Source: Coniochaeta sp. PMI_546
Taxonomy: Eukaryota; Ascomycota; Sordariomycetes; Coniochaetales; Coniochaetaceae
Assembly (NCBI GenBank): GCA_021432605.1
Contig: MU271144.1
Location: forward strand, 496,001 to 560,000
Direction of reading: 5' to 3'
Length of the DNA stretch: 64,000 nt
A model generated the notes under the pieces. It had not been told where the DNA came from. It ran no database searches and worked only from the letters and a program-made list of their open reading frames with translations. Shown here piece by piece: positions 52,161 to 63,355 of the stretch; the first letter of the stretch is position 1; the number at the start of each line of letters is the position of its first letter. Position numbers and translations under genes: made by a program.

Positions 52161-54400
52161 GGTTAGTACGAGAGCCTATTGGTTCTGGCAGAGACCGCAT
52201 CTTGCAAGGAGGCGTTTGACAAGCTCTTGATGTTGTTAACACGGGAGAAAGAGCGGAGATACGCAAAGAAGACAACGACATCATCGTCAGAGTCTGGTCC
52301 GTCCATTCTCGGATTGTGATGGGCAACTTGTCGGATGCATGTCTCGGTACACTTTGCGCATGCATGCTCGTGCATGGGGGCAGCCGTTTCAGAAGCACCG
52401 CACAAAGCAAGTGCGCTCAGTCAGGTCAACACGGGAGAAGGAAATACTGCTACTTACTGCTGTTACTCTCAGTGTCCTGGTGGATGGGGAAGTCTCTCGA
52501 GTTCCTGGGCGAGTCTGACTTGAGCTTAGACTCAGGACGGGGTTTGGTCAGTCGACTGGGCATCTCTCATGTTCCGGCGAGACAGCGAGGGGATGTTTCT
52601 GCGGCCTGCGGCTGGCGGCTGCCGTTGCTAAGGCACGGCGTCTAAATGGGCCCTTTTGGCGTCGATCCGTTCAAGCAAGAGCACTCGTGGGTCACAGAGA
52701 GTGGGTTATTATGCTAGTATGCAGTAAGTCGATACTCGTGCACTGGTTGATGGCGTACACGTGTTGGACTGCAGGTGTCTTGGAGGATAACAGGAAAAGA
52801 TACAATATCAGCTTGAAGATGATGGAAAGAATCAAAAAGTCTAGACAGCATACAAGGGTCTTGTCTTCAGTGTTTATCAAAAGTCCATCAACAAGGGTCA
52901 TGGAAAAGAAAAGCAACAAGTCTTCTGGCATAAAGTGGCATTCGCAGTGTTGATCCGCCTTCACTACCTTCTGTCGGCGCCCCACGCTGGTCTTTAACGC
53001 GCCAGGGGGCGGCCCGGGACTGGTCAGGGGTATGATGTATCTTTGTATGGCCTTACTGGCCTGGCAACGCGGTTCAACCGAGTGGATGGGAGTTGCCGCT
53101 ACTAAAGAATTCAAAATCCACCCATTCGCGTATTTTTGCCCTACTCCATTAAAAGAGCCTGAGACCAGGGGGAACTCCTGCATGAATCGTGTCTCCCTTT
53201 CTGTGTTCATCGGTGTTCAAACATGGCGCAGTGATGCGCTGAGAATCCGGGGTAGCCGAGCGGGATTTGAGATGTTTGAAGAGAGTTTCCTTTGACCTTG
53301 CAAGTCTCTGTCGTATTGCCTGGTCAAAGTGCTGTGATCCGCTGGGAACGTCATCTTGGGTGAACCACCCCCATCCCGGACGATATCTTACGCCTAGCGC
53401 TTATAAGGTCAACAGTATTGACATGGAGTCGATTATCCTCATCTCGGAGACCTTCCGCATGAACAATTGGATAATCTTTCAGAAGAGTTTTCACTATCGC
53501 AAAATTCCATCAGCATGCATCTTCGATGCTGGTGGTGAGCATTCCAGGACGTCATGGGTTGTCAGATGGACACCCGCCTCGGAAGACCTGACACACCGTG
53601 GTTGGACAGCTTTGGGTCAACATCCGTGAAGGAGTCGAGGCACAGTTGGGTGTCTTCGCCTCATGTAAAGGAGACACTTAAGATGTGTAGATAGTCGCGT
53701 TGACCATGATGTTTATTCGTGTTTCTCTCGCAGCTTCGAGGTGTGGATGACATCTTGGCTGCGCGGTGCCCATCCCGTCCGGCACACGATCGAATTTGAC
53801 CCAGATGTTTGGATGAATGCCAGTTCGGCTATCGATTCAATATCCAGCTTCATGCCCCGAAATGAAGCCTTTCAACTCAACTGTCACTCTGCCGCGAGCG
53901 CGATCTAGACTACAGCGCGCTGTGTCTTCTCGGCTGGATACATGGTTATCGATAACGACTTGATAACACTGGCGGAGGTCTTCCCTCTAAGGCACTTCTC
54001 GAACCTCAAACACATGTATATGAAAATCTTGTCGTCCATTCGACGGTCATAATCTACTTTCCGGAGTAATATTGATAGTTGCCTATTCAGATGAAGAGCT
54101 CTGTATAACCTCCAGTTCCCTCCCCCAAACAAATTTCTGCTCAACATCTAGGGAGTAACTGTGGTCACGAAGAACCTCTTCTATACACTCCGGGCCGTTG
54201 ACATCGGTGTAGCGGACATGGATGCGGAAAGTGGATCTCGGAAGCGACCCCGCTGTCGGCAACGGTCGGCACAAGTGTGAGAGCTTCTACATCTCTCCTT
54301 CCGTCATCGGGCATCTCAACTTCGTTTCGACAACTCGACCTCAGACTCAATTGATTGCCATCAACGTGGATTCACACCTTGAACAGGTCAATCAGCAATC
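52161..54400. other. Intergenic, divergent flank of the She3-like and GCV1 genes
   Basis: About 2.2 kb. The first ~250 bp may contain an upstream exon of the She3-like gene. The remainder has no convincing gene; open frames up to about 170 codons (52690-53210, minus) lack homology, good starts and splice signals. No repeats or mobile elements were recognised. Confidence 0.45.
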
Positions 54401-55786
54401 ATGAGGGGCCTCGAACTCAACCGGAGCGCAAGCCGTGCGCTGCGAGCCGCATCGCGAGCTCACTGCTGTTCCTCCCTCACATCCAGAACCTTCACGACGG
54501 CAGCTCTATCCAGCCAGCGACACACTTCAGCTCCGAGGTCACTTACACCGCAAATTCCCTCCAGCTCCCTCCAAACCCGTCATGCCTCCTCCTCCTCCTC
54601 CGCGGCCCTGGGCAAGACCCCCCTCCACGACCTACACCTCTCCCAAGGCGCCAAGATGGTCCCCTTCGGCGGCTTCTCAATGCCAGTGCAATACACCTCC
54701 AAATCCATCAGAGACTCCCACATCTTCACCCGCACCCACGCCTCGATCTTCGACGTGAGCCACATGGTGCAGCGCCTCTTCGTCGGACCGGGCGCCGCAG
54801 CCTTCCTGCAGCTCCTCACCCCGTCCGACCTCGAGAGCCTCCCCGTCTACAAGAGCACCCTCTCCACCCTCCTCTCCCCGGACAACTCGGGCGGCATAGT
54901 CGACGACACCGTCATAACCCGCCTCCCAGACCGCTCCGGCGCCCCGGTCTTCTACGTAGTCACCAACGCCGGCTGCCGCGAGAAGGACGACGCCTACCTC
55001 GAGTCCGAGCTGTCCAAGTGGAAGGGCGACGAGGTCAAGCAGGAACAGCTCTCCTCCCACGCCCTGATCGCCCTCCAGGGCCCAGCCTCCGCCCGCATCC
55101 TCGAGTCGGCCCTCTCGGAGCACCACCCAAAACCGGACCTGACGCAGCTGTACTTCGGCTCCTCGCTCTACGCCCGCCTGGCCGCCGCCCGCGAGCCGGT
55201 CCTCATCTCCCGGGGAGGGTACACGGGCGAAGACGGGTTCGAGATATCGATCCCCGACTCGCCCACGGCGGTGACGGAGTCGCTGCTGAAGTTGGGCGGG
55301 GAGAATGTCGATCTTGCCGGGTTGGGGGCCAGGGATAGTCTGCGGTTGGAGGCGGGCATGTGTCTCTACGGGCACGACCTGGACGAGACCACCACGCCTG
55401 TCGAGGCGGGGTTGAGCTGGATTATTCCCAAGTCTCGCCGCGGCAAGGATGCGGGCTACTATGGTGCCGAGGTCATTTCGCAGCAGCTGGTTCCCAAGAC
55501 CAAGGGGGGTAAGGGCGTGGATCGAAGGAGGGTGGGATTGGTGGTCGAGGGCGCACCTGCCCGTGAGGGCGCGGAGATCTTGAGCGACAAGGGTGAGAAG
55601 GTCGGCACCGTGACGAGCGGGTGTCCGTCCCCGAGTCTGGGGAAGAACATCGCCATGGGGTACGTGGCTGATGGGTTCCACAAGGCCGGGACGGAGGTCG
55701 ATGTTGTGGTGCGGGGGAAGAAGAGGAAGGCGGTGGTGAGCAAGATGCCATTTGTGCCTAGTAGGTACCACAAGGGGGCTGCCTAG
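54401..55786 (+). CDS. GCV1: Glycine cleavage system T-protein (aminomethyltransferase), mitochondrial
   Basis: One exon of 461 codons. The T-protein takes the aminomethyl group carried on the lipoyl H-protein to tetrahydrofolate, giving 5,10-methylene-THF and ammonia in the mitochondrial glycine decarboxylase complex. The first ~70 residues are rich in Arg, Ser, Thr and Ala with almost no acidic residues, typical of a mitochondrial presequence. The GcvT fold begins at KTPLHDLHLSQGAKMVPFGG and shows SIFDVSHMVQ, ITRLPDRSGAPVFYVVTNAG, ALIALQGPASA, SRGGYTGEDGFEISI and LGARDSLRLEAGMCLYGHDL, all family hallmarks. The C-terminal beta domain has GTVTSGCPSPSLGKNIAMGY. The start gives a complete presequence, and no splice site interrupts the frame. 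Length is usual once the presequence is counted. Confidence 0.95.
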   Translation: MRGLELNRSASRALRAASRAHCCSSLTSRTFTTAALSSQRHTSAPRSLTPQIPSSSLQTRHASSSSSAALGKTPLHDLHLSQGAKMVPFGGFSMPVQYTSKSIRDSHIFTRTHASIFDVSHMVQRLFVGPGAAAFLQLLTPSDLESLPVYKSTLSTLLSPDNSGGIVDDTVITRLPDRSGAPVFYVVTNAGCREKDDAYLESELSKWKGDEVKQEQLSSHALIALQGPASARILESALSEHHPKPDLTQLYFGSSLYARLAAAREPVLISRGGYTGEDGFEISIPDSPTAVTESLLKLGGENVDLAGLGARDSLRLEAGMCLYGHDLDETTTPVEAGLSWIIPKSRRGKDAGYYGAEVISQQLVPKTKGGKGVDRRRVGLVVEGAPAREGAEILSDKGEKVGTVTSGCPSPSLGKNIAMGYVADGFHKAGTEVDVVVRGKKRKAVVSKMPFVPSRYHKGAA

Positions 55787-56257
55787 ATGGGGTGTAAGAA
55801 CAAGGTGCGCTTATAGGATGCAGGCGTTTCAACAGAATATGACGGGCAAGGCGTTTATGCGGTGGAATCTTCAACGGATCCATGAGGCAGTGCGATGTAT
55901 GTGTGAAGCCATTTTCACAACGAGATTAGATAAATCACTTTGATACCAGCCCAGGCACAAAATCTGCAGCACAACAAGTGAGTGCGTTTGAGACTGTGTT
56001 GTTCTTGCGAATATATAGATTAGCATATAATGCCGCTCAGGTTCGTCATATACCACCCAAGCTGCTCTTAGGTGTCTAGAGAAGACCGATCCATTCTTCT
56101 GTCTTGACACAAACTCAGGCAGCGCAAGGACTCAATGCAAGTCCTCATAGGTATACACTCGCAGTAGGTAAGAGCATGCTTAAAACAACAGTCTAGAAAA
56201 CCCATGCCCTGCCCCCAGCCTACAATGCTTAAAACCATCAACACGATGAACCAGTGC
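55787..56257. other. Convergent intergenic region
   Basis: About 0.47 kb between the 3' ends of GCV1 and the V-ATPase H gene. Nothing notable. Confidence 0.6.
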
Positions 56258-57863
56258 TCACTTAGCATCAAAGCTATACTTCAACCACCCACCAAGCGCC
56301 TTCAAACTCTCCCACCTGACGGTCTCGTCCTTGTCCCCCATCAGCTCCATGATCCTCGTCTTGAGCCCAGCCCGTTCCAGCTGGCTCCTCTTCTCCGGCA
56401 CCTCCCTCACCAGGTTGCCCACATCGTTACACGCGATCGCGAGCACAGCCTTGTCGTTGTCCCACGGCTTGGCCATGATCTCCGCCAGCCGCTTGACGAG
56501 GTCTCCGTTCTCGTGCTCCAGGATCTTGCGCGCGTTCTCCGCCCAGAACACCGTGTTGCGGTGGGGAGGCGACCACCGCAGGTGGCCCGTGTGCACCTCG
56601 GCGACGTATTCGTCGAAGGTGGTCTTGGTCTTTGTGTACTCTTCCAGCATCTCGCGGAGCTTGGACAGGTCCTCCAGCAGGTCCGGATCGGCGAGCTGGC
56701 GGGAGGATAGGTTCTGAAGAAGGGCTGGGAGGCGTGCTAGCACGGCGGTGGGGAGGAGGGTGTTTTGGTTTGCTGAGAGGAGGTTGTTGAGGGTGCTGAC
56801 TAAAAGACGGGTGGTTTTCTCCTTGGGCGAGAGGCGGAGTAGGTTGGTGTAGAGGAGGACTATGTCGTATTCGCTAGGGACGAGTTAGGTAGGAATTACT
56901 AAAGAGGAAAGGGGCATGCCTTACTCGTCCAATTCGTCGCCCACGTCTGCTGCTTCGAAACTGAGCTGCCACAGTACCAGGAGCACGTGGTAGAGAAGTT
57001 GGAGCCCGACGCCACCGCCGAGTGAGCCCTCAAAGCCGGCACTCCGAGCCGTCGTCGTGGTCCCAGTCCATAAGCTGGAAGCGGTGTCACCATTGCCTAC
57101 ACCGGCAGCCGAGCGGAGAATGTCAATTAGGGGTGCGACGGTCTCGCTCCGCTGCGCCCAGAACTGTTTCCTGGACACGCGGCCGTAGAGGAGGGAGGAG
57201 TATTCCTGGACGCCGATGTCTTGGAGACCGGCGTCGGAGTTCTTTGTCAAGGAGGAAAGGTAGCTGAAGAGCGCGGGCAGTGCTCGCTCGACTGTGGGAC
57301 CGGACTCGTCTCTTGAGCTGGACATGAGGCTGGTGAGGACTGTCGATGTGAGGAGGGGAATAGGATCTTCGGGGTTGGTGGAGTGGGCGAGGAGAGGGAG
57401 AAAGTTGCGGTACGGGTCGCCTGCTGAGAAGAGAGCTTTTGAGAGCGAAGGGATGCCTATGATGATATTTTTTAGACTTGTGATGCCAGAAGCAAGCGAA
57501 GAATATGGGGAATGGAGTATGTGAAGGTGCTATGTAGGATCATAGTATCTAGGGAAAGAGCAACATACTCTGGAGGAGGTCGTTGAGCAGGACCAAGATG
57601 TACTGCACAATCTCCTGTCGTCTCGAGGCCAACTCTAGCACGCTGGGGTTACCAGGCTCTCCGACAAAGAGTAACCGGTACCCGTAGAGGTCGGACTCGA
57701 CGGTTTGCTTGCGCGCATCCTTCTTCACCTTGTCGACAGCTCGGATCTTAGCTAGCTGGTCCTCGGTCAAGGTCCCGGTTCTAACAGCACCCTCCCATGC
57801 AATTGGTCGCTGGCGGATGTTGTTCTGCAGTTGAGCAAGGTATGTGGGCGGATCCAACGACAT
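56258..57863 (-). CDS. VMA13: V-type proton ATPase subunit H
   Basis: Three exons, 57863-57569, 57456-56925 and 56873-56258, give 480 residues, the same length class as yeast Vma13 (478). Introns are 112 and 51 nt. Subunit H belongs to the peripheral V1 sector on vacuolar and endosomal membranes, couples V1 to Vo and blocks ATP hydrolysis when V1 is released. The protein is all-helical with HEAT/armadillo-like repeats. The N-terminal part has MSLDPPTYLAQLQNNIRQRP and IAWEGAVRTGTLTEDQLAKI. The C-terminal domain has FDEYVAEVHTGHLRWSPPHR, NTVFWAENARKILEHENGDL and VLAIACNDVGNLVREVPEKR, the strongest family signature, ending ETVRWESLKALGGWLKYSFD. A Thr/Gly-rich insert (about residues 235-255) interrupts the middle. 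Splice joins restore DLLQSIPSLSKALF and ELDDEYDIVLLYTN. Confidence 0.94.
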
Positions 57864-59618
57864 GATGAATCCGAGATAATATGTCGAGGAATATGCGTCG
57901 TTGCGAGATCCTGCGTTGCGGTGTTAAAGGGTTCAGTTGGATGATGTTGGAGATGCCTTTGGAGCTCGATTACGGCGCGGGCCAGCTTCGAGCGGCATTT
58001 ACCGAGCTAGGCTGGTCTACTTCACATATGTATGGCGCACGGCCGCTGCGTCACTTGGATCCAGCAACGGGATGAGCTCAACACGCCGGGAGTTCAGACG
58101 ACGGACACGGATAGGAAGAGATGTGTCGCTGATAGATTGACAAGAAATCGAAAGTTAGGATTAAATGCTGATGACTGGACATATACTCTCGAAAATCGCA
58201 TAAAATGGAGCAGCGATGTACATAGTCTCTACAGATACCGAGCGTGAGCAGTTGGATTTGATCACTTGACCTCATGACTTCAAATTGAACAAAAGATACG
58301 ATAATTGCTATGGGTATTACGTTACGTGGAAAAGCTACTGTACGTGTAAGGGGGGAGAAAAAGGAAGGCTTCACATCGACACCCCAAAACACGTTCCCGT
58401 CTGTGTTTCCAAAAATGGATGCAGCTCAACCTGATCGCGTTTCCGCAGCAGAGTACGAGATCGAGAACGAGAAGATGCTGCAGCAGTTCAGATACCACGA
58501 CAAACAAGGTATTTAAGGGACTCGACTGAACTGTCTGTCTCACCCACAGTTGGAGTATCGATATACACTACCTTAAGGTAGTTCAAACACATATACTCTC
58601 CCACAATCTCTACGTCTTCATTCAAAGCTTACTTCATCTCGAGTTGTGATCCAACAAGTTCATCTTCCAGACTCGCCAACGTCGTCATCGGCAGTGGCCT
58701 GTGCGCCAGCTTACACAAAATGCGAATGGCGGGGGAAAGACCTGCCCAAGTTCCCAGCTTAATAGAGGTACGTATACGGGTACCTCTACCACCGGTTTCC
58801 AGGTGTGGGACCAGCGATAAGAGGCCCGGACCGTGCCCCAACTGATAATCGTCCAGTGAGCGAGATCGAGTAAACAGGTGCTTCAGCGGACGAACCAGGT
58901 CAAGACTTGGCTGCAGTTGTTGGACCTCTGCCAACTCATCACTGGTACCTTGCCTTCCTTGGGACATCGAGATCTGAACAGAGAATAAAAGGACAGCCAA
59001 GTTTCCCCCTGCAAATCCCTGATCCAGGAACATTGGCTAATTGATTGGAACAGAAGACCGAAATTAGCTGGGAAGTGAAATCGTCAAAAGTCGAAAAAAG
59101 AGAGAGGTCGGTGTCGTGAGTTTACTGTGGAAGCGACAATTGAAGAGGCTGGGCCGACAACACACCCAATGAATACGCGATCCCAGCAGCCCGACCACCA
59201 TCAATAACTCGTCCTCTATTACTATAAGCTGCGACTGCATATCTCTCTCCCGCATACTTCTTCTTTTCCCTGCATTCCAGCTTATTTTCCTCACTTGCAT
59301 TCCGCATCAACGCCATTCCCGACATTCTGGATCTCGCTAACTAGCAACTTCACGAGAGTCGAGTTTGGAAAGGTCTCACCCTACAACAAGTGAGACAGCG
59401 GGTTTTACCACCTTGTACCCCCATTCTTCGGGGAAACCTGCCCGCAGCTCACCGCCAAACATTCGAGATCGACAAGAGCTCCAACAGCTGCAAAGCTCTC
59501 GGACATCTCGCTGCGGGTTCGCCCGAGACTCGACGTCACTGTCGAGGTGCAGCCAATTGAGGCTAAGTCGCAAAACACCCGCGATCACATTTACATTCAT
59601 CTTCACAACACGGCCAAG
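57864..59618. other. Divergent intergenic region
   Basis: About 1.75 kb between the VMA13 start and the surface-protein gene. A short frame at 58416-58516 (MDAAQPDRVSAAEYEIENEK) catches the eye but cannot be extended into a credible gene. A palindromic CTACCTTAAGGTAG lies at about 58568-58581. Confidence 0.5.
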
Positions 59619-60916
59619 ATGCGACAAAGACAACATCACCGGCCGCGGCCGACAACGCTCTCCGCCTTGCTACTGCTCGGCGCCTCCCTCTTCACCACAC
59701 CAGCAACCGCAGTCCCTTACCCCAAGGATGACCTCCACGCAAATGGTTTCGGCTACCTGCAACCACGCCAATGTGCCCAGTACTGCGGCTACCAAAACCA
59801 GTACTGTTGCTCCGCGGGCTCTACCTGCATGACACAAGCTGGTATCGCCCTATGTGCCAATGGTGCAGCTGGCGGCGGCGGCGGTTGGGCCTTCTACACC
59901 ACCACCTGGACTCTGACTGAAACCTTCACCTCGACATATTCGTCAGCTTGGGCACCAGCCACAACTGCCGTCGGTGGAGGTGGAGGAGCAGACTGCGTGC
60001 CCGTGGCCGGATCAGGGCAAATAGCGTGCGGCTCAATCTGCTGCGCGAGCGACCAGTACTGCGCCTGGAAAGGACAATGCTATCCCAACGCTCCTGCTGG
60101 AGGAGGCGGTGCCGGTGGTGGTGCGCCGGTAACGACGACCATAATCACGGGCGGCCAGACAATCACCACGCAGTACAGCGCCCCCTACCGCGTGACGAGT
60201 GACACGACCATCACACAGACGAGCAGTGCCGGAACCGGTGTCATAGTTAGTCAGACCAGCACCTCAAGCGGCAACGGCACCATCACCACCGGGACGGCGA
60301 GCTCCCTCTCCCCCGGCGCGATAGCCGGTATCGTCATCGGTGTCCTGGCCGGTGTCGCCTTACTCCTGCTCATCTGCGCGTGCTTCCTCGTGCGCGGGCT
60401 GTGGCACGGTCTCCTCGCCCTCCTCGGCCTGGGCGGCAACAAGAAACGCCGACACAGCGAGACCATCATCGAGGAAGAGCGGTATTCGCGCCACGGCCAC
60501 AGCCGACCTGCCTCGGTGCACAGTCGACGTGACACGCATAGCGGGTGGTTCGGCGGTGGCGGGAGACCGAGCAATGTCTCCAGCCGGAAGGAGAAGAAGA
60601 AGAGCAGCGGCATCGGCTGGCTGGGCCTCGGCGCTGCGGCGGGCACGTTGTTGCTGCTGCTTGGTTTGAGGAAGGATCGCAAGAAGCAGAACAGACCGGT
60701 CAAGACACGGAGTGACGTTAGCAGCAGCTACTTCGGGTCAGATTCGTATACTGCCAGCAGTCCTAGTGAGTTTTGATTTTCCTGGTTATTGGAATGTGAG
60801 TGGGACACTAACCGGTTTTTACAGGCAGCGCTAGCACTCGGCGGACACGGGAGTCACGACACAGCAGGGGGACAAGGACGACGAGGCACTCGCGGCCGCC
60901 TTCTGTGCGCCATTAA
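59619..60916 (+). CDS. Single-span cell-surface protein with Cys-rich ectodomain (sensor-like)
   Basis: Two exons, 59619-60765 and 60825-60916, joined over a 59-nt intron (GTGAGT, CACTAAC, TACAG), give 412 residues. A signal peptide (LSALLLLGASLFTTPATAVP) is followed by two short Cys modules: CAQYCGYQNQYCCSAGSTC and, after a Gly/Thr-rich stretch, CGSICCASDQYCAWKGQCY. A Thr/Ser/Gly-rich, probably O-glycosylated stalk (residues ~165-240) leads to a Gly/Ala-zipper membrane span, GAIAGIVIGVLAGVALLLLI. The cytosolic tail is basic with Arg/Ser/His clusters and ends in RHSRPPSVRH; it also contains a second hydrophobic patch, IGWLGLGAAAGTLLLLLGL, that might be another span. The architecture recalls fungal wall-stress sensors (Wsc/Mid2 type), but I see no WSC domain, so the function is open. 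The ATG at 59619 puts the signal peptide at the N-terminus; the frame continues upstream to an earlier in-frame ATG, which would bury it. Confidence 0.8.
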
Positions 60917-62392
60917 ACGGACGGTTTCGCCTTGGTCAATTGACGACGGCTAAAGAGATACACGACACCTGTATATGCCCCTGGTCTCTTTGCATTTACG
61001 CCTCATACCCACATCATCACACCGATCCGCTTGCTGCATCACGAGTTGCCCGCGTATATAAGATTCATCACGATTGTTTTGCATCTGGAGTTAGAGCATA
61101 AAATTTTCCGCATTGCGAGAAGGAGAGAACTGGAGACGACGACTACGGAAGATTGGAGGAAGCAACTTGTCATTTGGAGCTCGAGCAAGCATGTAATGCT
61201 AAGATTTGTGTATAATGAGCGACATGAGAAGGAACGGAAGATGAGACTGGGGGATTTCGGACAGACGAAGATACGGAGCCAGGGACATATTGGTCCTCTG
61301 ATGATAGACGCCGTACTTGTGGGAGGTTATGAACATCAATTGCATGGCCGTCTCAACAACTTTGCTCACTTCTTGCTGAATTAGCCACCCGTCCTTGCGC
61401 CGTTTTCCAGCTCAACATTCATTGAGCAATAGTCATAATTACGTTGCCTTCATGACCACACGGTTTATACGTATGATGATCTATAATAGAAGATGTGCTT
61501 TTGACTTTCGTCTTCACCCTTACAAGTCCCTTACCATGAGGCTCACTTCCTCGCCACCCTGATCAACTTGCACATCTCCCAAGAGGCAGTTAGCCCGGAA
61601 ATCGACGGTCTAGAGCTCCGAGAGCGACCAGAGACATGCGCCACTGCCTCTTCGACTCCGTCAAATCATCGCCGACCACTGCCGCGCCTGCACCAGCCAG
61701 CACCGCGATATCATTAAGGACGTCAAGACGACCGACAGGTTCGGCGTCCGGTACCGCACAATGGGCGATCCCGGTCAATGACAACGAGGTGTCTCTGGAT
61801 GGGTTTACTATGTAAGATGTAAGTGCTGGTATCACTGGTTCGAACTCTGAAAGTAAGTCGTTACTCTTTCTGGTCTTATTGGGGGGAAAAGGGCACGAGA
61901 GCAGGTGATTGAGATGAATATGAGACACGGCTACCGCTTGGTGACGGGGCTGAGTGCTGGACTTAGGATTGTAATAGATCAGGAGGGCCGCTGTAGTAGC
62001 CCTGGCATCATGGTAGCCTTGGATAGGCTCCAATGGGAAAAGAGGGCAATCATGGACTTTGACACTGATCCGAACTGCCTCGATGCGCACAACGATCTCC
62101 AAGAGTTAAGCCTTGACCTGCCTGCTTCACTGTCGTGGAAGCAAATCCCCAACCATCCGTCAATCAATGAAGCGATCGTCACTGGTCCACACATCGTTTG
62201 CGCAAGGTCTGTAGTTGAAAGCCGTCGAAAATCATGATTTGGTTGTGTTCAGAGGTTTATCCCTTTTATTCGTACCGCAGCTTTTTTGGCTACGTGACAT
62301 GCAAATGCCAAATGAACCCCTGCCACTCCTGTGAAGACCCAGAAAGCACAAAGAAACCATGGCCCGACGTACCCCCCATCCGTAACCGCACT
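60917..62392. other. Convergent intergenic region
   Basis: About 1.5 kb between the surface-protein and RPL9 3' ends, longer than usual for a convergent pair. Open frames at 61031-61384 (+), 61905-62237 (+) and 61590-62102 (-) were examined; none has a domain, signal peptide or supporting splice structure. Confidence 0.5.
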
Positions 62393-63355
62393 TTACTCCT
62401 CCTCGACGATGTTGCCCTTCTCCGAGACGTAGAGACCGTCAAGGAACTGTTCGAGCCGAAATGTTAGCCACCAATTGCGTTCGCCAGAGTTCAAACCGGG
62501 GGCCGAAAACACAAACCTTCCGGATATCCTTGTTCCGTACTCGGCAGATCTGCTGGATGTCGGCCGCGCTCTGGGAGACGTCCTCGAGCGAGTTGCCCGA
62601 CAGAACGAGCTCGTCCTTCTGTGACTTGGAGATCTCGACGTCGACGCCCGGGCGCATGACGACGCGGCGGACGATCTTCTCGCCGATGAAGTTCCGGATC
62701 TCGACCTCGTACACGCCCGTCTCGCCGTTCTTGTCCACGTTGACGTTGATGGGGAAATGGGCGTAGACGTAGCGCATCTTGTACTTGAAGCCCTTGGTGA
62801 CGCCGATGATCAGGTTGTTGATGAGGGTGCGCACGGTCCGGAGGGCGGCAACGTTCTTACGGCTGCCGTGGTGGATCTCGAGTCCGATGACGTTCTTCTT
62901 GGGTTGCGAGAAGTTGATGGCGATGTGGCTGAGATCCTTGACGAGCTTGCCTGTTTTTTTTTGTTAGACCAATCCTATCATCACGCCTGACACCGCTTTC
63001 GCAATCGATTGACATCGCAGCGTGGTGGTTATTCGGAGCGTTGCATACCTCGGGGACCCTCGACGGTGACGATTCTCGACTTGATGGCGACCTTGACTGT
63101 AGTGAGAAGAGAAGTCAGCAACTGCGCCAAACCAGCGATTTCCCAGCCATCAGAATGCGGTTTCTGCAGCCATTGCAGAGCGAACCGAGGGGACCATCTC
63201 GCCAATCCCAGGATCTCGACGTTCGCTCCGAGTCGCTTTGGCATCGAACCGCACCCATTCGCCTTGGCTTCCGTCGAGCTGTTTCGTGGAATACGGAATC
63301 TGCACATACCGCCCTCTGGGACCTCAAGGGTCTCTTCCGAGTGGATGTACTTCAT
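62393..63355 (-). CDS. RPL9: 60S ribosomal protein uL6 (Rpl9)
   Basis: Four exons, 63355-63310, 63096-63049, 62950-62517 and 62446-62393, give 193 residues, the usual size of eukaryotic uL6. Introns are 213, 98 and 70 nt. The spliced protein reads MKYIHSEETLEVPEGGVKVA, IKSRIVTVEGPRGKLVKDLS, then HGSRKNVAALRTVRTLINNL, FKYKMRYVYAHFPINVNV, KIVRRVVMRPGVDVEISKSQ and SAADIQQICRVRNKDIRKFL, ending in the acidic EKGNIVEEE. These are unmistakable uL6 signatures. uL6 sits near the GTPase-associated centre of the large subunit, next to the sarcin-ricin loop. Many short exons near the start, as here, are common for fungal ribosomal protein genes. Intron 1 is unusual: it is a multiple of three and has no stop in the reading frame (see findings). 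Confidence 0.95.

Noticed and set aside
52163-52405. Minus-strand frame with several Cys and His residues upstream of the She3-like gene
   Set aside because: The Cys/His cluster is not a known zinc motif, and the stretch more likely belongs to the leader or first intron of the She3-like gene.
58416-58516. Short frame with charged helical peptide (MDAAQPDRVSAAEYEIENEK)
   Set aside because: It ends after about 33 codons, and the only splice extension needs an intron of roughly 41 nt and adds a few residues. No upstream exon could be defended.
61905-62237. Open frame of 110 codons between the surface-protein gene and RPL9
   Set aside because: No domain or good start context. It lies in a convergent intergenic region with a competing frame on the other strand.
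63097-63309. Possible snoRNA within RPL9 intron 1
   Set aside because: TGATGG and CTGA words occur, but they are too close together and lack the terminal stem of a C/D box RNA. No H/ACA hairpin pair was found either.
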